From positions 1-6,006 of the forward strand of contig CAKSWA010000068.1 in NCBI GenBank assembly GCA_934511165.1: DNA of 6,006 nt, in the 5' to 3' direction. Source of the stretch: an uncultured Oscillospiraceae bacterium. GTDB taxonomy: Bacteria; Bacillota; Clostridia; Oscillospirales; Oscillospiraceae. The notes beneath the pieces are model-generated. The model searched no databases. It saw only the letters and a program-made list of their open reading frames with translations, and had not been told where the DNA came from. Position numbers and translations under genes: made by a program. Positions 1-5,911 of this stretch are shown in pieces; position 1 is the stretch's first letter; each line of letters starts with the position of its first letter.

Positions 1-95
1 CAGAAAATGCCTTGGCTGGAGAACCCCACTGGAAGTTTTTTCCTCTTCCTGTGTTGCACTTCATTGACTATCTGCCGTTTTGACGGAGGGAGAGA
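1..95 (+). repeat. Left copy of a long terminal inverted repeat
   Basis: Bases 1-76 are the reverse complement of 5930-6005 with one mismatch (T at 13 against C in the other copy). A weaker match runs on to about 95 (GACGGAGGGAGAGA against GGCGGAGGGAGAGA) with a two-base indel. The repeat contains an imperfect hairpin: arms 27-35 and 45-53 (CACTGGAAG and CTTCCTGTG, one mismatch) around a T-rich loop. No intact gene is visible in it. It may be a dispersed intergenic repeat at which an assembly broke, or the edge of a decayed mobile element. The two copies face each other across about 5.8 kb. Confidence 0.9.
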
Positions 96-151
96 GATTC
101 CTCCGATCATTGATTGCTGCCAGCTCCCTTTACACAAGGGAGCCTTTTTTT
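96..151 (+). terminator. Repeat-derived rho-independent terminator upstream of the UvrA-like gene
   Basis: A perfect 8-bp stem, GCTCCCTT (123-130) with AAGGGAGC (136-143), encloses the loop TACAC and is followed by seven T (145-151). This is a textbook intrinsic terminator reading rightward, and it would insulate the next gene from transcription entering from the left. The segment from about 96, with CCTCCGATCA and then TGCCAGCTCCC, resembles a CCTCCGTCA...TGCCAGCTCCCTT...AAGGGAGCC intergenic repeat that I recall from gut Clostridia. That family match is from memory and was not searched. Confidence 0.75.
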
Positions 152-161
152 ATAGTGCCTA

Positions 162-190
162 TTGACTTATTTTTTATATTCGTGTAGCAT
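162..190 (+). promoter_or_regulatory. Candidate promoter of the UvrA-like gene
   Basis: TTGACT (162-167) lies 17 bases before TAGCAT (185-190), giving a good -35 and a mediocre -10 for a housekeeping sigma factor. It sits between the upstream terminator and the gene and would leave an untranslated leader of about 50 bases. I see no operator or riboswitch-like structure in the leader. Confidence 0.45.
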
Positions 191-249
191 TCAGCTTCCG
201 AACGGTAGGTTGTCAATTGTTTGTGTATTTCCGAAGGAGGTTTGCATTC

Positions 250-1155
250 ATGGAGCAAAACGATATCATCATCCGCGGTTTGCGGCAGAACAATCTCAAA
301 AACGTGGACGTGGATATCCCGCTCAATGTTCTCACCGTTGTGACCGGCGTGGCGGGCTCCGGCAAAAGCTCGCTCATCCGCGATGTGTTCGCGAAGGAGT
401 ACGCCGGGCGCGTCGTGCTCGCCGACCAGTCGCCCGTGACCGCCACGGGCCGCTCCACAAGCGCCACGTTCCTCGGCTTCTTTGACGAGATCCGCCGCGT
501 GATGGCGGATACCAACGGCGTGGACGCCGCGCTCTTCTCCTTCAACAGCCGCGGCGCGTGCCCGGTCTGCGGCGGACGCGGACAGATCGTCACGGAACTC
601 GTGTTCATGGACCCCGTTACCACCGTGTGCGAGGCGTGCAACGGGCAGCGCTACAGCGGCGAGGCGCTCTCCTACCGCTACAAGGGAAAGAACATTGTGG
701 ATATTCTCTCGCTCTCCGCAGCGGAGGCCTACGAGTTGTTCGCAGATAACCGAAAGCTGCGCCGCGCGCTCGGCGCGATGCTGGAGGCAGGCCTTCCCTA
801 TCTCTCGCTCGGCCAGCCGCTCTCCACGCTCTCCGGGGGCGAGCGGCAGCGTGTAAAGCTCGCGAAAGATCTCGATAAGCGCGGCAGCATCTACGTGCTC
901 GATGAGCCGACGACCGGCCTGCACGCCGCGGACATTCAGAAGATCATGGCGCTGCTCGATTCTCTCGTGGAGCGCGGCAATACCGTGATCGTCATCGAGC
1001 ACAATCTCGACGTGATGAAGCAGGCAGACTACATCATCGATGTCGGCCCCGACGGCGGCACCGCAGGCGGCGAAATTGTCTTTACCGGCACGCCGCGGGA
1101 AATGGCCGAGAGCGCGAAGACGATCACGGCAGACTATCTCCGCAAATCCCTGTAA
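250..1155 (+). CDS. Half-length UvrA-like ABC ATPase
   Basis: The 301-residue protein matches the C-terminal half of UvrA, the DNA damage-recognition ATPase of nucleotide excision repair. In order it shows Walker A GVAGSGKS (33-40), a four-cysteine zinc-finger pattern (C104, C107, C127, C130), ABC signature LSGGE (194-198), Walker B ending LDEP (217-220) and the H-loop histidine 251. UvrA is normally about 940 residues with two ABC modules, and its shorter paralogues about 750. Here the first module and the UvrB-binding region are absent, and the stretch between Walker A and the zinc finger is shorter than in true UvrA. ATG 250 is chosen over TTG 217 because AAGGAGG (234-240) precedes it at normal spacing and UvrA-type similarity begins immediately. 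The frame is open and all ATPase motifs are present, so it looks functional. It may work as a homodimer or with a partner encoded elsewhere. A role in damage binding or drug tolerance, as for UvrA2/DrrC-type paralogues, is inference. Confidence 0.88.
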   Translation: MEQNDIIIRGLRQNNLKNVDVDIPLNVLTVVTGVAGSGKSSLIRDVFAKEYAGRVVLADQSPVTATGRSTSATFLGFFDEIRRVMADTNGVDAALFSFNSRGACPVCGGRGQIVTELVFMDPVTTVCEACNGQRYSGEALSYRYKGKNIVDILSLSAAEAYELFADNRKLRRALGAMLEAGLPYLSLGQPLSTLSGGERQRVKLAKDLDKRGSIYVLDEPTTGLHAADIQKIMALLDSLVERGNTVIVIEHNLDVMKQADYIIDVGPDGGTAGGEIVFTGTPREMAESAKTITADYLRKSL

Positions 1156-1165
1156 ACGCAGAAAA

Positions 1166-1203
1166 TCCCGCTCCGGTACGCTAAAAGGCGTGCCGGAGCG
1201 GGA
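1166..1203. terminator. Bidirectional terminator between convergent genes
   Basis: A 16-bp stem (1166-1181 with 1188-1203, one G-T wobble) has a six-base loop, TAAAAG. Rightward it is followed by a pyrimidine-rich tail, TCTCTGTTTCATTTCTTT. Leftward the tail is ATTTTCTG. It lies 10 bases after the stop of the UvrA-like gene and 17 bases beyond the stop of the convergent acetyltransferase, so it can end both transcripts. Confidence 0.88.
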
Positions 1204-1220
1204 ATCTCTGTTTCATTTCT

Positions 1221-1751
1221 TTAAAGCGTAATCCAGTAGCGTTCGATATTTTCGTCCTCATTCGGCTCGTGCTCGGTGCTCTCGTATACGCCGCCTGCGT
1301 GCAATATCGTCCGGCGGCTCGCCTCGTTCGTGTTGAGACAGGTGATGAGCACTTTTCGCAGTCCCATCGAGCGGCAGTAATCCAGCCCCTGCGCGAGCAT
1401 CCACGAGGCGTAGCCCTTGCGACGCTCGTCCGGGCGCACCGAATAGCCGATATGTCCGCCAAAGTGCAGCAGATAGTCGTTGAGCGCAAGCCGCACCTGC
1501 AGCATGCCGACAATGCGGCCATCGGATACGCGCTCGCAGACGAACTGCGTGCTCTGCACCTTCCCTTCCGGAACGGTAGCCGGGTCGGCGTACTGCGCGT
1601 TGATAGCCAGCCATTCCATCGGATCAGCCGTGCGGCGCATGGGGCCGGTGCCGTCCATGGAGCTTCCGGCATCAAGAAACGCCTGCCGGTACGATGTATA
1701 CTCTGAGGCGTCCTCCGCCGTCGGGAGCCGGAATTTCAGTTCTTCGTTCAT
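1221..1751 (-). CDS. GNAT-family N-acetyltransferase (COG3981-like)
   Basis: The 176-residue protein is a probable acetyl-CoA-dependent acyltransferase of the GNAT fold, cytoplasmic, with unknown acceptor. The acetyl-CoA-binding motif A is clear: GGHIGYSVRP (98-107) leads into RRKGYA (110-115), the Q/R-x-x-G-x-G/A pyrophosphate loop, and an amphipathic helix follows. LITC (135-138), then N140, and ASRRTILHAGG (144-154) match the conserved C-terminal part of COG3981 predicted acetyltransferases, and RYW near the end is also typical. The start at 1751 follows AGAGGGA at normal spacing. Its ATG overlaps the TGA of the upstream hydrolase as ATGA, so the two are probably translationally coupled and share the promoter near 2731-2758. 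The same frame stays open upstream to 2417, but that extension lies inside the hydrolase gene and has no acetyltransferase features. Family assignment is firm; substrate is not known. Confidence 0.92.
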   Translation of the reverse strand: MNEELKFRLPTAEDASEYTSYRQAFLDAGSSMDGTGPMRRTADPMEWLAINAQYADPATVPEGKVQSTQFVCERVSDGRIVGMLQVRLALNDYLLHFGGHIGYSVRPDERRKGYASWMLAQGLDYCRSMGLRKVLITCLNTNEASRRTILHAGGVYESTEHEPNEDENIERYWITL

Positions 1752-2707
1752 GGTTTTTCCCTCTTTTCTGCAAATATCGTCCGCGCGGCAAACGCCTTTA
1801 CCAGCGCTTCGTACCGCGGCATGTCCACAAGGCAGCTCAGCCCGTGGCCCGCGCCGGGGAATGTATGGAATTCGATCTTCTCTCTGTTCGCCGCGGCGAT
1901 GGCGCGAGACATATCGCACGGAACGAAACGGTCGTCCTCGCCGTGAATAAGAAGGATCGGCACCTTTGCGTCCTTCACGGCGGCGAGCGCGTCCGCCTGC
2001 GCGAGATCGGCATGGCCAAAAAGCTTTGCGCTCATCTTCGCAAAGGGATAGACCAGCTTCATGGGAATGTTTATATGGCGGCCGAAGGAGCAGATGATAT
2101 CCTTTGCACTCGTATACGGGCAGTCGGCCACGATGCCGCGGACATTCTCCGGCAGATCGAGCGCCGAGGCCATGAGCACCGTCGCCGCGCCCATGGAAAT
2201 GCCGCCGAGCAGAATGGGAATATCGCCGAACCGATCGGCTGCCCAGCGCGTCCATAGGAGGACATCGTACTTCTCCATTGCGCCGAAGGTGATCGTATGT
2301 CCGGCGCTGCCGCACTGTCCGCGCTCCTCGATGAGCAGCAGCGCGCAGCCCATGGAGCGGTAAATATCCGCCCCGTCGCTGAAATCGCGCGATGGTGTGC
2401 CGCGGTAGCCGTGGCACGCGATCACGAGCGGCACGCCCGGTTTGGCCGGATAGTACCGCCCAGTGAGGCGCAGCCCATCGGCAGAGGTGATGTATACGCG
2501 CTCATACGGCAGCGCGTTGAGCGCGTCAATGGCGCGGATGATCTCTTCCCGATAGACCTGCATCTGCGCGTTGGTGGATATGTGATGGTCGTCGTTCTGC
2601 GCGCCGCGGGGCGAATAAAACGCATAGCGGTACAGCGCGTACAGCCCGCCGAGCGCGGCAAGCGCCGAAGCGGACGCAGCGCAGAGCACGCCCTTTGTTT
2701 GCTTCAT
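1748..2707 (-). CDS. Membrane-anchored alpha/beta hydrolase (COG1073-like)
   Basis: The 319-residue protein is a serine hydrolase of the alpha/beta fold, probably an esterase or peptidase-like enzyme. Residues 6-29 form one hydrophobic segment after a short basic N-terminus (K2, K5), with no lipobox, so an uncleaved anchor placing the enzyme outside the membrane is likely. The catalytic parts are recognisable: oxyanion-side motif HGYRG (99-103), nucleophile elbow GISMG (169-173, Ser171), acid in HGEDDRFVP (255-263, probably Asp259) and His288 in GAGHG. Order and spacing fit COG1073 proteins such as Bacillus YqkD, and the length is typical of that group. The start at 2707 is preceded by AAGAAGGG. 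It is first in a two-gene operon with the acetyltransferase and is transcribed away from the TetR gene across a shared control region. Substrate cannot be inferred. Confidence 0.92.
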   Translation of the reverse strand: MKQTKGVLCAASASALAALGGLYALYRYAFYSPRGAQNDDHHISTNAQMQVYREEIIRAIDALNALPYERVYITSADGLRLTGRYYPAKPGVPLVIACHGYRGTPSRDFSDGADIYRSMGCALLLIEERGQCGSAGHTITFGAMEKYDVLLWTRWAADRFGDIPILLGGISMGAATVLMASALDLPENVRGIVADCPYTSAKDIICSFGRHINIPMKLVYPFAKMSAKLFGHADLAQADALAAVKDAKVPILLIHGEDDRFVPCDMSRAIAAANREKIEFHTFPGAGHGLSCLVDMPRYEALVKAFAARTIFAEKREKP

Positions 2708-2730
2708 AGGTCAGCCCTTCTTTCCTGTGC

Positions 2731-2758
2731 ATTATACCACAAATTGCCCGCAGGGCAA
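2731..2758 (-). promoter_or_regulatory. Promoter of the hydrolase-acetyltransferase operon
   Basis: Read on the minus strand there is a perfect TATAAT (2736-2731) preceded by TGG, making an extended -10. TTGCCC (2758-2753) lies 16 bases upstream as a moderate -35. The expected start of transcription is close to 2724, giving a short leader before the ATG at 2707. The -35 lies within the right arm of the 2742-2760 dyad, so a bound repressor would block it. Confidence 0.75.
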
Positions 2759-2760
2759 TT
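2742..2760. promoter_or_regulatory. Perfect 19-base dyad, candidate TetR-family operator
   Basis: AATTGCCC (2742-2749) and GGGCAATT (2753-2760) are exact inverted arms around GCA. The dyad is upstream of the hydrolase -10, covers its -35, and stands between divergent genes, one of which encodes a TetR-family regulator. That is the usual place for such an operator. No poly-T tract follows on either strand, so a terminator is unlikely. Which protein binds is inferred only from position. Confidence 0.55.
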
Positions 2761-2782
2761 GACATTTTCGTCCGCACTGTTA

Positions 2783-2811
2783 TTGACGTTTTCGCATCGT
2801 CGCGTTACAAT
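2783..2811 (+). promoter_or_regulatory. Promoter of the tetR-ABC operon
   Basis: TTGACG (2783-2788), a 17-base spacer and TACAAT (2806-2811) each match the housekeeping consensus at five of six positions. Transcription should begin near 2818, leaving a leader of about 45 bases before the TetR ATG. A near-copy of the -35 region (TTGACATTTTCG at 2759-2770 against TTGACGTTTTCG at 2783-2794) lies 24 bases upstream, but no good -10 goes with it. Confidence 0.8.
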
Positions 2812-2845
2812 CGTTGCGTAACATAAGTTGCATAACAATTATAAC
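2804..2845 (+). promoter_or_regulatory. GTTGC(G/A)TAAC repeat cluster, candidate autoregulatory operator
   Basis: GTTGCGTAAC (2813-2822) and GTTGCATAAC (2827-2836) are direct repeats 14 bases apart, one base different. GTTAC (2804-2808) and GTAAC (2818-2822) form an inverted pair with a nine-base gap, and a further ATAAC occurs at 2841-2845. The cluster spans the -10 and probable transcription start of the TetR promoter, so a protein bound here would repress the operon. The sequence differs from the 2742-2760 dyad, so both may not bind the same protein. Confidence 0.4.
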
Positions 2846-2862
2846 GTAAAGGATGACCGACC

Positions 2863-3510
2863 ATGCCGCCGAAAGCCAAATTTACCCGTCAGGAGATCGT
2901 CGACGCCGCCGTGGACATTGCCCGGCGCGCCCCGCTCGAAGCCGTCACCGCACAGGAGCTCGCGAGCGTGCTCGGCACCTCCACGCGCCCAGTGTTTACG
3001 TATTTCCGCACGCTGGAGGAGGTTCGCGCCGCCGTGGTGGAGGAAGCCGGGCGCATATATGGGCGCTATGTGGAGCGCGGACTTTCGATGAATCCACCGT
3101 TCAAGGGCTACGGCATGGAGACCATCCGCTTTGCGCGCGAGGAGCCGAATCTCTTCCGGCTGCTCTTTCTGCGCCGGAGAGACGCCGCTGAGTTCCCGCC
3201 GACAGAGAACCACAGTGCTGATATCCACCGCGCCATCAAGGACACCTTCTCGCTCACCGACGCCGAGGCCGACGAGCTGCACCGCCATCTCGGAATCTAT
3301 GTTCACGGACTATGCACGCTGATCATCACAGGCGTGGACAATGTGCCGGACGCGGAGGCCGCCCGCCTGCTCGGCGAGGTGTGCCGGGCGCTGCTCATTG
3401 CGCAGCGCGTGCCGCGCGATGACCGAACGGCCATTCTGCCGGGCGAGAACGTCGACGCCGGGACGCTCGGCGGGTATATCGCCGCGCCGGATAATAAACA
3501 AAGAAATTAA
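2863..3510 (+). CDS. TetR/AcrR-family transcriptional regulator
   Basis: The 215-residue protein has the standard N-terminal TetR DNA-binding domain at about residues 8-54. The recognition helix region is LASVLGTSTRPVFTYF (33-48), followed by the usual acidic LEEV. The rest is a helical ligand-binding and dimerisation domain. IRFAREEPNLFRLLF (88-102) resembles TetR proteins whose C-terminal domains are found with efflux or ABC systems. AAAGGA (2848-2853) precedes the ATG at 2863 with nine bases between. The gene is first in an operon, 23 bases before the ABC ATPase gene and divergent from the hydrolase gene. It most likely represses its own operon, and perhaps the divergent one, until a ligand binds. 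The last 30 or so residues (from about 184) are polar and probably flexible. The inducer is unknown. Confidence 0.92.
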   Translation: MPPKAKFTRQEIVDAAVDIARRAPLEAVTAQELASVLGTSTRPVFTYFRTLEEVRAAVVEEAGRIYGRYVERGLSMNPPFKGYGMETIRFAREEPNLFRLLFLRRRDAAEFPPTENHSADIHRAIKDTFSLTDAEADELHRHLGIYVHGLCTLIITGVDNVPDAEAARLLGEVCRALLIAQRVPRDDRTAILPGENVDAGTLGGYIAAPDNKQRN

Positions 3511-3533
3511 GAAATGAGAATAGGAGAATTGTC

Positions 3534-4247
3534 ATGCTGAAAATCGAACATCTTACCAAGGCCTTCGGCGATAAGCTCGCCGTAGATGATCTTTCGCTGC
3601 ACATCGCGCCGGGCGAAATTTACGGCTTCATCGGCCACAACGGCGCGGGCAAGACCACAACGCTTCGCTCCGTTGCCGGAATCCAGCAGTTCGACAAGGG
3701 CGAAATTTTCATTGCCGGGCATTCCGTGCGCACCGAGCCGCTCAAGTGCAAGCGCGCTCTCGCTTACATCCCCGATAACCCCGATCTTTACGACTTCATG
3801 AGCGGCATCAAGTATCTCAACTTCATCGCCGACATTTTCGGCGTAGGCGCGGACGAGCGCGCCGAGCGCATCCGCCGCTGGGCGGGTGAATTTGAGCTGA
3901 CGGACGATCTCGCGCAGCCCATCGCCGCTTACTCCCACGGCATGAAGCAGAAGCTCGCGATCATCTCCGCCTGGCTGCATGAGCCGAAGCTCATTCTCAT
4001 GGACGAACCGTTCGTCGGGCTCGACCCGAAGGCCGCGCACATTCTCAAGGGCATGATGCGCGAGCATTGCGACAACGGCGGCGCGATCTTCTTCTCCACG
4101 CACGTGCTGGAAGTGGCCGAAAAGCTCTGCGACAAGGTTGCCATCATCCGCCGCGGCAAGCTTGTCCGCTCCGGCACGATGGACGAGGTACGCGGCGACG
4201 ATTCGCTGGAGGAAGTGTTCCTTGAACTGGTGGAGGACGCGAAATGA
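3534..4247 (+). CDS. ABC transporter ATP-binding protein (EcsA-like)
   Basis: The 237-residue protein is a complete single ABC ATPase that should energise the permease encoded next to it, on the cytoplasmic face of the membrane. Motifs in order are Walker A GHNGAGKTT (34-42), YIPD (78-81) where many ABC proteins have the Q-loop glutamine, a signature in the form YSHGMKQK (133-140), Walker B LILMDEP (153-159), D-loop GLDP (162-165) and H-loop His190. The YIPD/E and YSHGMKQ variants are usual in EcsA-like ABC-2 ATPases of Bacillota, so they are not defects. Start 3534 follows AGGAGA at normal spacing. The 3' end overlaps the permease start as ATGA, and GGAGG (4232-4236) inside this gene serves the permease. 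Export of a lipid, peptide or toxic compound is plausible; the substrate is unknown. Confidence 0.93.
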   Translation: MLKIEHLTKAFGDKLAVDDLSLHIAPGEIYGFIGHNGAGKTTTLRSVAGIQQFDKGEIFIAGHSVRTEPLKCKRALAYIPDNPDLYDFMSGIKYLNFIADIFGVGADERAERIRRWAGEFELTDDLAQPIAAYSHGMKQKLAIISAWLHEPKLILMDEPFVGLDPKAAHILKGMMREHCDNGGAIFFSTHVLEVAEKLCDKVAIIRRGKLVRSGTMDEVRGDDSLEEVFLELVEDAK

Positions 4248-5839
4248 CAAAAATTCTCCTCCGCAAGCAGCTCGCCGAAATCTTCCGCACGTATCTGTAC
4301 GATGCGAAGAAGAACAAGGCGCGCTCCAAAGGCACGGTCATCACCTATTTTGTTCTGTTCGCGCTCCTCATGGTCGTCGTACTCGGCGGCATGTTCACGT
4401 TTGTCGCGTTCATGCTGCGCAGCACGATCGCAGCCGGATACGGCTGGTTTTACTATCTCATCTTCGCGCTCGCGGCTGTCTGCATCGGCGCGTTCGGCAG
4501 CGTGTTCAACACGTTCTCCGGGCTGTATCTGAGCCGTGATAACGATCTTCTGCTCTCCATGCCCATCCCGGTGCGCGCGATCATGGCGTCCCGGCTGCTC
4601 ACCGTGTTCCTCATGGGGCTTATGTACTCCGGGCTTGTTGCGATCCCGGCGGCAATCATATATCTCGCCACGGCAGGCTTTTCGCTGAGCGCTCTTCTCG
4701 GCGCGGTGATGTTCGTGGCGCTCATCGCGGTGTTCGTTCTTGTGCTCTCGTGCCTGCTTGGCTACGGCGTGGCGCGCCTTTCGCTCAAGCTCAAGAACAA
4801 GAGCTTTATGACGGTCATTTTCGCGCTGCTCTTCATTGCCATTTACTACTTCGCCTATTTCAAGGCGGGCAGCTTCATCGGCGAGATCGTGGCGAATATC
4901 GCGCTCTACGGTGAGGATCTTCACGCCTCGGCTCCGGTCGTTTTCGGCATTGGACGCGCGTTTGAAGGCGATCTGCTCCCGCTTCTGCTCGTGACGCTCG
5001 CCGTGGCGGCGCTCTTCGCGCTCACGTGGTACATTCTCTCGCGCAGCTTTCTCAAAATTGCCACTGCGACCGGCAAAACCGAGCGCAAGGTTTACCGCGA
5101 AACGAGCGTGAAGAGAAAAACCGTCTTTTCCGCCATGCTCGGAAAAGAGTTTGGCCGCTTTGCCGGCAGCGCAAACTATATGCTCAACTGCGGTCTGGGT
5201 ACGCTCCTTCTCTTCGTCTCCGGGGTTCTGCTCCTCATCCGCGGCGGCGCGTTCACCGGAGTTCTTGAGAATATATTTGAAGCGGACGGCGCCGTGCCGG
5301 TGCTGCTCACCGCGGCGGTGTGCCTCGTCTGCTCGATGAACGACATGGCGGTGCCGAGCGTATCGCTTGAAGGCAAGACGCTCTGGATTTCCCGGTCGCT
5401 GCCGGTCGATGCATGGACGGCGCTTCGCGCCAAGTGCGGCGTGCAGCTTCTGCTCACGGCGCCGGTCGCGGTCTTTGCCGCCGTATGCGCGGCCATCGCG
5501 ATGCGCGCAGCGTTCGTCACCGGCCTTCTCATGGCGCTCTGCAGCGCGGCGTTTGTGTTCTTCTCCTCTTATTTTGCGCTGTATATTGGACTGCACAACG
5601 TGAATCTTGCCTGGACGAACGAAATCAACGTCATCAAGCAGGGCTCGCAGGTGCTCATCGCGCTGCTCGCCGGATGGGCCGCGCCGGTGATCCTCGCGCT
5701 GCCGTATATGCTCGTGCTGCACGGCAAGCTCTCGGGTGAGGCGTATCTCGCGCTGCTCACGCTCGTGCTCGCGCTCGCCGCGGCGCTTTTCCGCCGCTGG
5801 CTGCGCACAAAAGGCGCAAAGCGGTTCGAAAATCTCTGA
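4244..5839 (+). CDS. Large ABC exporter permease with twofold internal repeat
   Basis: The 531-residue protein is a polytopic membrane protein with about 12 hydrophobic segments. I estimate them near 33-58, 68-90, 116-143, 148-176, 187-207, 244-266, 314-333, 350-368, 397-420, 423-450, 468-492 and 499-516. A basic N-terminal stretch (20-29) and a basic linker (277-301) are probably cytoplasmic. A motif occurs once per half: RDNDLLLSMPIPVRAIMASR (98-117) and LEGKTLWISRSLPVDAWTAL (375-394), each between membrane segments, which points to duplication of a six-segment unit. This layout resembles the 'putative ABC exporter' permeases (Pfam ABC_tran_2 type); the family name is from memory. It is translationally coupled to the ATPase by an ATGA overlap and an internal GGAGG. 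It is the last gene of the operon, with a hairpin terminator 22 bases after its stop. Transport direction and substrate are inference. Confidence 0.88.
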   Translation: MTKILLRKQLAEIFRTYLYDAKKNKARSKGTVITYFVLFALLMVVVLGGMFTFVAFMLRSTIAAGYGWFYYLIFALAAVCIGAFGSVFNTFSGLYLSRDNDLLLSMPIPVRAIMASRLLTVFLMGLMYSGLVAIPAAIIYLATAGFSLSALLGAVMFVALIAVFVLVLSCLLGYGVARLSLKLKNKSFMTVIFALLFIAIYYFAYFKAGSFIGEIVANIALYGEDLHASAPVVFGIGRAFEGDLLPLLLVTLAVAALFALTWYILSRSFLKIATATGKTERKVYRETSVKRKTVFSAMLGKEFGRFAGSANYMLNCGLGTLLLFVSGVLLLIRGGAFTGVLENIFEADGAVPVLLTAAVCLVCSMNDMAVPSVSLEGKTLWISRSLPVDAWTALRAKCGVQLLLTAPVAVFAAVCAAIAMRAAFVTGLLMALCSAAFVFFSSYFALYIGLHNVNLAWTNEINVIKQGSQVLIALLAGWAAPVILALPYMLVLHGKLSGEAYLALLTLVLALAAALFRRWLRTKGAKRFENL

Positions 5840-5860
5840 TAAACTGCATCTGCATACAAA

Positions 5861-5890
5861 ACGCCCGCTGACGTATGCGCCAGCGGGCGT
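5861..5890. terminator. Terminator of the tetR-ABC operon
   Basis: A perfect 10-bp GC-rich stem (ACGCCCGCTG at 5861-5870, CAGCGGGCGT at 5881-5890) has a ten-base loop. Rightward it is followed by TCTCTGTTTCAT, a broken T-rich tail that also follows the 1166-1203 hairpin. Leftward the tail is TTTTG. It lies 22 bases after the permease stop and just before the right-hand repeat. Confidence 0.8.
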
Positions 5891-5911
5891 TCTCTGTTTC
5901 ATAAATCAGGG

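Noticed and set aside
7..160. Small inward-reading frame beginning MPWLENPTGSF in the left repeat, with MPRLENPTGSF in the right copy
   Set aside because: The shared peptide only reflects the DNA repeat. The frames diverge straight after it, there is no ribosome binding site in view, and the peptide looks unlike a conserved protein.
217..249. TTG start 11 codons upstream of the UvrA-like ATG
   Set aside because: It would put the AAGGAGG ribosome binding site inside the coding region, and the added residues do not resemble UvrA.
130..1002. Minus-strand open frame opposite the UvrA-like gene
   Set aside because: Low-complexity, His-, Glu- and Arg-rich product with no recognisable family, covering a gene with clear ATPase motifs.
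1221..2417. 398-codon extended version of the acetyltransferase
   Set aside because: The upstream two fifths lie in another frame of the hydrolase gene and show no sensible domain. The ATG at 1751 has a ribosome binding site and an ATGA overlap.
2804..2845. GTTGC(G/A)TAAC repeats as a CRISPR-like or iteron array
   Set aside because: The units are only 10 bases, just two are full, there is no spacer structure, and no replication or Cas gene is nearby. Position over a promoter fits an operator better.
3507..4250. Minus-strand open frame opposite the ABC ATPase
   Set aside because: It mirrors the ATPase gene almost exactly. The plus strand carries the full set of ABC motifs, and this frame has none.
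3929..5902. Very long minus-strand open frame (657 codons) opposite the ABC genes
   Set aside because: It is antisense to two well-supported coupled genes. Its translation is a run of Arg, Glu, His and Ala with no domain motifs, as expected from the reverse frame of GC-rich codons.
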